NCBI GenBank assembly: GCA_014859065.1
Contig: JACUUU010000007.1
Coordinates: forward strand, 1 to 33,728
Length of the DNA: 33,728 nucleotides
From: Anaerolineales bacterium
Lineage (GTDB): Bacteria > Chloroflexota > Anaerolineae > Anaerolineales > UBA4823
Direction of reading: 5' to 3'
Part shown: piece by piece, positions 10,237-18,123 of the stretch
Layout: every line of letters starts with the position of its first letter
Position numbering within the stretch: the stretch's first letter is position 1
The notes under the pieces: model-generated
Database searches by the model: none
Seen by the model: only the letters and a program-made list of their open reading frames with translations
What the model was told of the DNA's origin: nothing
Position numbers and translations under genes: made by a program

Positions 10237-10884
10237 TCAGTTTTGCACCAATTTTTTCGCTACGCTGACCGCGCCAACCGCATCCTCACTGTATCCATCC
10301 GCACCAATTTCGTCTGCCCAATCCTGGGTCACTGGAGCGCCTCCAACCATCACTTTGGTGTTTGGGCGGAGTCCCAGATCTTCCAACGCTTCAACTACAT
10401 CTCTTTGACGCACCATGGTAGTTGTCAGCAGGGAGCTGACTGCGACAATATCAGCATCGACCTGCCGCGCTTGTTCAACGATCGTTGTGATTGGCACATC
10501 AACTCCTAGATCGATAACTTCGAACCCACTGGAAGAAAGCATTGTTCCGACCAAGCTCTTGCCGATATCGTGGATATCACCTTCAACCGTCGCAAGGACT
10601 ACTTTACCAAGCATCTGCCGCTGTGCCCCAGTCTTGGTCATTTCTGGTTCCAGCACCTTTATAGCTGCCTTCATCGCTTCACCAGCCATTACCAGTTCCG
10701 GAAGGAATGCGTTTCCACAGCTAAATTGGCTGCCAACATGATCTACACCAACAACAAAACCCTTGTTGATTGCCTCAAGCGGATCGATGCCCTGATCTAT
10801 GGATTTTTGCGCCAGCTCGGCGGCAGTTTCAGCATCCCCATCGATGATGCTTTGCCTCATATCTTCAAAAAGGTTAGTGTGCAT
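10237..10884 (-). CDS. Methyltransferase cognate corrinoid protein (MtbC/MttC family, B12-binding)
   Basis: Base-off B12 motif GDIHDIGKSLVGTMLSSSGFEVIDLGVDVP (DxHxxG), VSSLLTTTM, VGGAPVTQDWADEIGADGY. ATG at 10884 has an AGGAAGG RBS; the ORF track extends to 10920. Confidence 0.93.
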   Translation of the reverse strand: MHTNLFEDMRQSIIDGDAETAAELAQKSIDQGIDPLEAINKGFVVGVDHVGSQFSCGNAFLPELVMAGEAMKAAIKVLEPEMTKTGAQRQMLGKVVLATVEGDIHDIGKSLVGTMLSSSGFEVIDLGVDVPITTIVEQARQVDADIVAVSSLLTTTMVRQRDVVEALEDLGLRPNTKVMVGGAPVTQDWADEIGADGYSEDAVGAVSVAKKLVQN

Positions 10885-10897
10885 AAAATTATCCTTC

Positions 10898-11668
10898 CTA
10901 TTGTGGATTGTTTTCTCCAATCTTCAGTGCTTGGATGAATTGGTGTATTCCCAGTTGAGATTCTTTCTCTTTCATTGTGTCGACAGGAATACCTGTTATA
11001 TGAGCGAAATCTTCTCTCAACCCATGTAAATGATCGAGTGTCCTGCATAATGCCAGAATGCTATCGCCGGATGCGAGCGCCTCAGCGATGGCGCGATGTT
11101 CCAGCAGTTCTTTGGAGAAAATGGTTTCCAGGATCTGCGGGTTTCGGACGATGTGATCGTAAAGCATCCACTCAGGAAATCGGTTAGCTGCCATTTTGTA
11201 TTGTGCTTCGAGTTGCTTGTTTCCACTTGCTTCAGCAATGGTTTGGTGAAACTGCTTATTCAAACGGCGATGTTGGGAAATATCGTTGAGGGTATGCAGT
11301 TCGCTGATTTGTTCAAGGATCTGATGGATTCTTTGCTGCTGTTCGGGTGAGATGTTATGGATTGCAAGGCGGACAATTGCCATCTCGAGTACTAACCGCA
11401 ATACATAAATATCGATTAGTTCGTCCTGGCTTACTTTGATGACCCGCACTCCGCGGTAGGGTAACCGTTCTGCCAGCCCGGCTGAGACCAATAAGTCCAG
11501 CGCTTCCCTGACTGGAGTCTGACTGACACCTAATTGGGTTGCGATCTCGTCCTGCCGCAACCACTGCCCGGGGGTATAATTCCCGATGACGATCTGATCG
11601 GATAAGAAATCGAAAATCTCATTCCTGAGGGAGGATTTCTGCAATGGGACGGGGTGAGGAGCAGACAT
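10898..11668 (-). CDS. GntR-family transcriptional regulator with FCD domain
   Basis: 256 aa; winged helix YTPGQWLRQDEIATQLGVSQTPVREALDLLVSAGLAERLPYRGVRV, followed by an FCD-type helical domain. Confidence 0.93.
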   Translation of the reverse strand: MSAPHPVPLQKSSLRNEIFDFLSDQIVIGNYTPGQWLRQDEIATQLGVSQTPVREALDLLVSAGLAERLPYRGVRVIKVSQDELIDIYVLRLVLEMAIVRLAIHNISPEQQQRIHQILEQISELHTLNDISQHRRLNKQFHQTIAEASGNKQLEAQYKMAANRFPEWMLYDHIVRNPQILETIFSKELLEHRAIAEALASGDSILALCRTLDHLHGLREDFAHITGIPVDTMKEKESQLGIHQFIQALKIGENNPQ

Positions 11669-11717
11669 GGAAAAGTGGGAACTTAAGAAAATCTGGGTTG
11701 AACTTGAATAATGTATG

Positions 11718-11730
11718 ATGTATTATACAT
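11718..11730. promoter_or_regulatory. Candidate GntR/FCD operator, 13-bp palindrome ATGTAT-T-ATACAT overlapping a TATAAT -10 on the minus strand
   Basis: Perfect palindrome read directly, 50 bp upstream of the GntR start codon; a third half-site ATGTAT lies at 11711-11716. Confidence 0.5.
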
Positions 11731-11919
11731 GAACTTTACCAATTTTGAATCAATAGCTTTGTATTTTTCATTCAGCACCTTGAGATTCGTTCTCCAAACA
11801 AAGCGTATCATTCACTGGTAAAGGTAGAAAGTCTCATGCTTATAAATAAGGTGGGGAAGCTAATGATTTGGGTTAAAATAAGTGGATGTTCTCAAACGCC
11901 AAAGGAGAATTTCCAATAA

Positions 11920-13431
11920 ATGCAGAAAAATTGGCCGCGATTGCTTAAATTGCTGCATGAAGAATTAGGTTACACAGTCCGGGAAGGTAAAGCGATCCTG
12001 GGATATGAGCTGTTTTACGTTGACCTTTCTTCCTGGAAGCTGCGTCTCACTAATCGCACTCCGGTTATTTGGATCAAAACTAAGGACCTGGACGGGATAC
12101 CGTCACATCATGTGATGCAAAGCCTGGAAGATGTGGTCCGTGAGCGCAGCCTCAGCCGTCAGATTGTGTTGGTTCTATTGGATGGAAACCGCTCCCCTCT
12201 TATGCGGTATAGATCTAATTTCAACAACAGCCTGGTATTAATCGGCAGTGATGAACAAAAGAGTATTATCCAATCCCGACGCCCAAGCGGTGAATTGCTG
12301 GATCTTATCTCAGTGCAGGTACCCATTTCTTCCTTATCTCCTTATGAAACACGATCCCCAGTCACTGGCAGCCGGTTCTTTGGTCGCGAGCATGAGATCA
12401 ACCGAATTTTGGCGAATCCGGATACTAACCATGCCATCTTGGGAATTCGCCGCATTGGTAAGACTTCGCTACTCCGTGAAACCGAACGCGTTCTGAACGA
12501 ACGTGAATCTAACCTCCAAGTGGTATATCTGGAATGCAGTGACCTACTTTCCACCGACGATTACATCCGTGAGGTAGTACGCAAACTCAACCCACGTGAG
12601 CTGCCTAGGTTGTCTATGCAGAAATATGTCTTTTTCTTTCCAAATTTCTTGGAAAGGATGAGCAAGGTTCATAAGTCAAAGATTATTTTCTTACTAGACG
12701 AAGTCGATAACCTGGTGGTCATGCAGCGAGGTGATTGGGAATTATTTCGGATGCTGAGAGCCTCCTCCAATAAAGGAGCCTGCCAGTACATTATTGCTGG
12801 TTTTCGTGAAGCCATGCAGGAGCAATATTTGCTCGACTCACCCTTCTATAATTTTGCACAGGAGATCCGTTTGAGCGAGTTTACGCGCCAACAGGCACGT
12901 GAATTAATTGGGGTGCCGATGGAGAACCTGCGGGTGAGAATTAAAAAAGAAGAACAGGTCATCGGTCAAATCTACGAAGAAACTGCTGGACAGCCTAATC
13001 TGATCCAGTACTACTGTTTGATTCTGTTGCGGCATCTCGACCAAAGCGGGGAACGAGAGATCAGCCCCGAAAGTCTCATCGATGTATATTCAGATGAAGG
13101 TTTTACAAGCCACCTTCTAACCTCATTTATGCAGAATACAGAGAACCGAGAAAAGGCATTGGTATATGCACTATTGTCATCCTCACAAGAAGCGGGTTTT
13201 GAGGGATTTAGCCAACCAGAGATTGATGATACATTGAGAGCCAACGGCATAGTGTTGAAGCAGAAAGATCTAGACGAGGCTTGCAGCGTCTTATCGTTAG
13301 CGGGAGTAATCCATCGGAAGGGCAAGGACTACTATTTTGCTTCACCAGTTTTTACCAGGGTGCTTCAGCATGCGTACGATTTGAATTACTTGCTCCGAAA
13401 AGTCAAGGAAGAGGGTTATGAACGTTCCTGA
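11920..13431 (+). CDS. AAA/STAND-like ATPase with N-terminal domain of unknown function
   Basis: 503 aa; Walker A ILGIRRIGKTSLL, Walker B KIIFLLDEVD, preceded by about 145 aa not recognised, followed by a helical/winged-helix-like C-terminus. Confidence 0.8.
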   Translation: MQKNWPRLLKLLHEELGYTVREGKAILGYELFYVDLSSWKLRLTNRTPVIWIKTKDLDGIPSHHVMQSLEDVVRERSLSRQIVLVLLDGNRSPLMRYRSNFNNSLVLIGSDEQKSIIQSRRPSGELLDLISVQVPISSLSPYETRSPVTGSRFFGREHEINRILANPDTNHAILGIRRIGKTSLLRETERVLNERESNLQVVYLECSDLLSTDDYIREVVRKLNPRELPRLSMQKYVFFFPNFLERMSKVHKSKIIFLLDEVDNLVVMQRGDWELFRMLRASSNKGACQYIIAGFREAMQEQYLLDSPFYNFAQEIRLSEFTRQQARELIGVPMENLRVRIKKEEQVIGQIYEETAGQPNLIQYYCLILLRHLDQSGEREISPESLIDVYSDEGFTSHLLTSFMQNTENREKALVYALLSSSQEAGFEGFSQPEIDDTLRANGIVLKQKDLDEACSVLSLAGVIHRKGKDYYFASPVFTRVLQHAYDLNYLLRKVKEEGYERS

Positions 13432-15778
13432 GTTCCATATGGAGGCACCTGCCGCGGCTCGATACCACCGGCAGGCAGTGGAGCAAATTATCAATTCAGT
13501 TGAGGAGGGAATTAACTGCGCATTGCTCGGCCCGCGCTTATCAGGCAAGACTTTATTGTTGCATTACCTCGAGAGTTACATAGCTAAACTTTTGGGATGG
13601 AAATGTGCATATATCGATTTGCTCACTATAAACACTACTACCCAACAAGCCTTCTTTGCTGATATTATCCAAAAAATCAGGATGAGATTTTCCCAAAATA
13701 ATGGTTTTAAATTGAACACAAGGGACAACAACATAGCCAGTAGTGCAGACTTCAGGGCATTCCTTTCAGACTGCCTGAATGCTAGTGGGAGCGATCTGGT
13801 CTTGATCTTCGATCCGCTTGAAGCGCTTCCTACAGACCTGGTCCAAGCTTTGTTGACTTCCTTAAGAGCTGCATATATGGATCAACAATCTTTGGATAAG
13901 CGTGTAATCGCGATCGTTTCCGGTGCGCTTAACCTTGCAACGCTGGCAGTCGGCGAATCATCCCCGTTTCGGGGGATTGCCAACCGGGTGTTTGTAAGCC
14001 ACCTGACAGCTCATGATAGTCTGGAATTAACCCTCGAGTATCTATCTCAACAAGGAGTAAATCCTACCAAACCAGCGCTTGAGCGCTTGCTGCAGGCGAC
14101 CAGTGGAGATATTTATTTGATTCACAGGATCAGCCAAAGTTGTGTGCAAATTGCAAATTCTCGCCTGGACAATAAACTGCGTGCTAAAGATGTCAACGAT
14201 GTCGTAGAACGATTCTTGCGAGACGAGGTCGTTCAATATGCTCCGTTGGTCGTAGCTGTTGGAATTATCGAGGAGAACCCCGATCTGCTACACTGCATCT
14301 TATTATTGATGGAACAGGACATTGTCCCGCGATCCAGACTCCCGTTGCCGTTATCGCCCGACCTTGATCCGCTGTACTTGACTGGCGTAGTCGAGAGGAC
14401 TGAAGGAGATGGCTATAGGCTTGCAAATTTAATTTACCGCCGTTTTCTAAAACAGCATTTCTCACCAGCTCGGGTTGGGCATGTCCTGGCCATGGCAGGG
14501 TTGTGGGATTCAGCTATTGATTATCTGGAAGCAAGTATTAAACAGGGGAATCAACGATCTCAGACAGATGTTATAACCGCGATCATCAATGCCATCTACG
14601 CTTCCCAAGACCTAAATCAAGCTGTTCATTTCTTTCGTCGTGGGTTGAGGGCTGCCTTTGAAGTGCATGAAGCAAAGATTTGGTATCACATGCCTCAGGA
14701 AAAACATCTCCATCTAATTGGATCTCCCGAGGTAAATATTCTCCTTGATAACGAGGAGAATTTTAAAATTCCGATTGCAGAGGATCGTCTAGAAGCCCGG
14801 GCTTTTCGCCAGCAGATTCCATTGAGAAGTCACGAGATCCATGGGAAGTTATATAGGGCAATTCCATTAGCTGTTCCAGGGAGCAAACCTATAGGTGTGG
14901 TTACGATCAGTGGGGATTTGGGTAAGGAACGGTTTTCTGACCCGCGTGAGATCGATTTTCAATTGCTGGGATTTCTCAACCAGGCAGCGCGAGCTTTATA
15001 CACGGTTAGCTTGCGACGTCAGGAATTGATCTTTGCAGGACGTGTCCAAGGAAGCCTCTTACCTGAGACGCTTCCCCAGATTCCAAATTGGGAAATTGCA
15101 GCGACGTGGAAGCCGGCACATGAGACCTCCGGGGATTTTTATGATTTCATCTCCCTGCCAGGTGGTCGTATGGGTATTGTAATTGCAGATGTGGTTGATA
15201 AGGGTATGGGTGCTGCCCTTTTGATGACCATGAGCCGCACATTAATTCGCTCTTATGCGGGTATGTACACTGATCTACCTGGGTATCTATTAGCGAAAGT
15301 AAACCGTAGAATTATTACAGACCTAAATGCAGGATTGTTTGTTACTTTATTCTATGGGGTTCTTAATGTCGATACGGGAAAGCTGAACTATTGTAATGCC
15401 GGACATCCACCTCCATTTCTTATTGTGCCGGGGAAAGAATACGAGGTGAAGGAATTGAGGTCCTCCGGGATGGCGTTGGGAATATCCGAGGAAACTGAAT
15501 GGACTGCTGCCAGTCTAACCATTCCTCAAGGAAGCTGGATGCTCCTTTACACGGATGGGGTGATTGAAGCTCAGAATCAACGGGGGGAACTGTTTGGACA
15601 GGAACAAATTATCCGTACAATCAGAGAGCGTAGCTGGAATTCAGCTCAAGAAATTCAGGATGAATTAATTTCTGCAGTGTATGATTTTGCTGGTTCAAAT
15701 ACCAGATTGGATGATATTACCTTGATGGTGCTTAGAAGGAAAACTACTCAGGGGAAAACAACTTTGGGTAGAACTTAA
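13418..15778 (+). CDS. ATPase (AAA/STAND-like)-GAF-SpoIIE PP2C-type protein phosphatase
   Basis: 786 aa; Walker A LLGPRLSGKTLLL, GAF-like region about residues 380-530, SpoIIE signatures ETSGDFYDFISLPGGRMGIVIADVVDKGMGAALLM, NAGHPPPFL, LLYTDGVIEAQN, RLDDITLMVLR. Overlaps the previous gene by 14 bp. Confidence 0.9.
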   Translation: MNVPEFHMEAPAAARYHRQAVEQIINSVEEGINCALLGPRLSGKTLLLHYLESYIAKLLGWKCAYIDLLTINTTTQQAFFADIIQKIRMRFSQNNGFKLNTRDNNIASSADFRAFLSDCLNASGSDLVLIFDPLEALPTDLVQALLTSLRAAYMDQQSLDKRVIAIVSGALNLATLAVGESSPFRGIANRVFVSHLTAHDSLELTLEYLSQQGVNPTKPALERLLQATSGDIYLIHRISQSCVQIANSRLDNKLRAKDVNDVVERFLRDEVVQYAPLVVAVGIIEENPDLLHCILLLMEQDIVPRSRLPLPLSPDLDPLYLTGVVERTEGDGYRLANLIYRRFLKQHFSPARVGHVLAMAGLWDSAIDYLEASIKQGNQRSQTDVITAIINAIYASQDLNQAVHFFRRGLRAAFEVHEAKIWYHMPQEKHLHLIGSPEVNILLDNEENFKIPIAEDRLEARAFRQQIPLRSHEIHGKLYRAIPLAVPGSKPIGVVTISGDLGKERFSDPREIDFQLLGFLNQAARALYTVSLRRQELIFAGRVQGSLLPETLPQIPNWEIAATWKPAHETSGDFYDFISLPGGRMGIVIADVVDKGMGAALLMTMSRTLIRSYAGMYTDLPGYLLAKVNRRIITDLNAGLFVTLFYGVLNVDTGKLNYCNAGHPPPFLIVPGKEYEVKELRSSGMALGISEETEWTAASLTIPQGSWMLLYTDGVIEAQNQRGELFGQEQIIRTIRERSWNSAQEIQDELISAVYDFAGSNTRLDDITLMVLRRKTTQGKTTLGRT

Positions 15779-15956
15779 TTTATTGAACCCTTTACTTTCC
15801 TGCTGTAATTTTCACTCTAATTGTTGATTGAAGTCCCCATACCTTGATATTATTCTTTTAATAAATCAATATGAGCCCATGAATGAATCTGGTTAGATTT
15901 AATCCTTGGAATAGCAATTATTTCTAGATCTCTCGATGTCTATCTCTTTAAAAGGG

Positions 15957-15994
15957 ACAATTGCGAAATCAATTGGATAGAAACCAGCAATTGT
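15957..15994. repeat. Inverted repeat ACAATTGC-22-GCAATTGT with an internal third CAATTG
   Basis: Perfect 8-bp arms (15957-15964, 15987-15994) and an additional CAATTG at 15970-15975, upstream of the consensus promoter of the MerR-B12 gene. Confidence 0.5.
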
Positions 15995-16026
15995 AAATAG
16001 TATATCAATAAATCCTGTGCAAATTA

Positions 16027-16055
16027 TTGACACGCAATAGTATCTGTGTTAAAAT
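16027..16055 (+). promoter_or_regulatory. Sigma70-type promoter TTGACA-17 nt-TAAAAT for the MerR-B12 regulator
   Basis: Perfect -35 (16027-16032), 17-nt spacer, -10 TAAAAT (16050-16055), about 165 bp upstream of the start codon. Confidence 0.65.
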
Positions 16056-16220
16056 TTTCAGGACTTCGGTTGTGACATACTTGCCTGACACAATCGTAAA
16101 GATATAAATAAGAAGAAACCATTAAGGATCGAGAGTTTGCATCAGATTAGAACCTCAACAGTCTCCTTAGATTGAATTGCCAAAACGGGGACCAGGGTTT
16201 TAATCAGTTGGATTGGAATA

Positions 16221-17504
16221 ATGGACGAAAATTCACCGATTTACAATTTAAAAGTGGTAGTCTCGGAAACTGGGGTAAAGCCTGAGACGTTGCGTGCGTG
16301 GGAAAGACGCTATGGGTTTCCAAAGCCTAAGCGGTCGGCTGGTGGTCACCGTCTATATACTTTGAGGGATGTCCGCACAATTAATTGGCTCATAGAACGT
16401 CAAAAAGAGGGGTTGAGCATCAGTCGGGCGGTTGAGTTGTGGAAAGGTCTAGAAGACAGTGGACAAGATCCACTCCATGCTGAATCATTAAGCCAACCTC
16501 TCCCAACAGTTGACCGTTCCTCTCTGGAGTTATTGCGCCAGGAATGGATCGATGCGTGCCTAAATTTTAATGAACAGGCCGCGGATATGGTGATCACTCA
16601 AGCTTTTGCGATTGCTCCACCGGAATTGGTTTGCTTTGAAATTCTCCAATCAGGATTATCCGAAATTGGGCAAAGGTGGTTCCAGGGAACTGTTTCAGTG
16701 CAGCAGGAACATTTTGCCACCGCGCAGGCAATAAAGCGGCTGCATCTCCTACTCAACGCGGCTCCTCCTCCGTCGCGAGAGGGGGTCTTGTTAGCAGTAT
16801 GCCCGGCAGGTGAAACGCATGAATTTGGTTTATTGCTCGCCGCGCTTTTACTTCGCCGCCAGGGATGGGAGGTAATCTATCTAGGTGCAAATGTTCCTTT
16901 GATGAAATTGGAAGCCACCATTCATACTGTTAAGCCGGTTCTTAGTTTAGCTATAGCTCAGACACTACCAGCTGCTAATTCTCTCGTTGAGCTGGCAAGT
17001 TTTCTTGACCAATTTAAAGTTTCTATGGCTTTCGGTGGTGGGATTTTCAACGTCATTCCATCTTTGGTTGAACACATCCCTGGTCATTACTTAGGGGAGA
17101 AGATTGAAGATATCACAAAAGTGGTCGAAAGGCTCGTGCGTGCCCCACAGTCACCCCCTCAAATAGAACCGCTAAAAATTGAGTATGAAAAGGCTCTCAA
17201 AGATTATCAGATCAAGCGTTTTGCTATAGAGACAAGTGTCATAGAGACAAATGGTGATATCAGCAATGGTTTTGCAAAAGATACCAGAGACTATATTTTC
17301 GATCATATCGAAGCCGGGTTGGCTTTTGGAGAGATTGAAATATTAGAATGGCCATTGGCTTGGTTAAAGGAATTCATCACCACGTTCGAGGGATCAGAAA
17401 ATCACTACAACATGGTTATCCAATCTTTTATTCGATCTTTAGATGAACATATGCAAGAAAATGGAAGGATCGTCATAGAATTTTTACGGCGAGTAATTAA
17501 TTAG
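16221..17504 (+). CDS. MerR-family regulator with cobalamin-binding domain (CarH/LitR-like) and C-terminal extension
   Basis: 427 aa; MerR HTH ETGVKPETLRAWERRYGFPKPKRSAGGHRLYTLRDV; helical-bundle motif W-x9-EH (RWFQGTVSVQQEH); B12 motif ETHEFG (ExHxxG) then LGANVP and FGGGIF. Confidence 0.9.
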   Translation: MDENSPIYNLKVVVSETGVKPETLRAWERRYGFPKPKRSAGGHRLYTLRDVRTINWLIERQKEGLSISRAVELWKGLEDSGQDPLHAESLSQPLPTVDRSSLELLRQEWIDACLNFNEQAADMVITQAFAIAPPELVCFEILQSGLSEIGQRWFQGTVSVQQEHFATAQAIKRLHLLLNAAPPPSREGVLLAVCPAGETHEFGLLLAALLLRRQGWEVIYLGANVPLMKLEATIHTVKPVLSLAIAQTLPAANSLVELASFLDQFKVSMAFGGGIFNVIPSLVEHIPGHYLGEKIEDITKVVERLVRAPQSPPQIEPLKIEYEKALKDYQIKRFAIETSVIETNGDISNGFAKDTRDYIFDHIEAGLAFGEIEILEWPLAWLKEFITTFEGSENHYNMVIQSFIRSLDEHMQENGRIVIEFLRRVIN

Positions 17505-17667
17505 TTGAATGAACAGCTTTTTTTATCTATTTGTATCTCTTCAACAAATGGATTATAGGGCGTTAGGCTGTATAATTGTTTCTTGATGCTAGAAAATTCC
17601 AATTCGACCTGAATGGTATCGATAAACATAATCTAGAAAGATTGCTAAATATACCCGGGAGGGTGTA

Positions 17668-18123
17668 ATGTTCAAAGAATTCAGAACTTTTATCATGCGT
17701 GGTAACGTTATCGATCTAGCAATTGGCATCATAATTGGGGCAGCCTTTGGTCGTATTATTACTTCCCTCGTGAATGACATCGTCATGCCACCAATTGGCT
17801 TATTACTCGGTGGGGTTGATTTCTCTAACCTTTATCTTAATTTATCTGATACAACTTATACCTCCTTGGCTGAAGCACAGGAGGCGGGGGCAGCTACGAT
17901 AAATTATGGCTTATTCTTTAACGCAGTTTTGGAATTCCTGATCATAGCATTGGTGATTTTTCTGGTGATACGACAATTCAACCGCCTTAAACGTGAGAAG
18001 GAAGAAACTCCAGAACCGGAGACAACGAAAGAGTGCCCGTATTGTATGACCACCATACCGATAAAGGCTGTCCGCTGCCCAAACTGTATATCAGACCTGG
18101 AGGTAGCGGCTGCAGCTGATTAA
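17668..18123 (+). CDS. mscL: Large-conductance mechanosensitive channel MscL with C-terminal zinc ribbon
   Basis: 151 aa; [52 protein letters not shown] is classic MscL; the C-terminus [18 protein letters not shown] forms a double CxxC. Confidence 0.96.
   Translation: MFKEFRTFIMRGNVIDLAIGIIIGAAFGRIITSLVNDIVMPPIGLLLGGVDFSNLYLNLSDTTYTSLAEAQEAGAATINYGLFFNAVLEFLIIALVIFLVIRQFNRLKREKEETPEPETTKECPYCMTTIPIKAVRCPNCISDLEVAAAAD

Noticed and set aside
11920-15778. Calling the ATPase/SpoIIE pair a confirmed anti-phage defence system
   Set aside because: No known defence effector, nuclease motif or mobile-element context was identified; kept only as a testable possibility.
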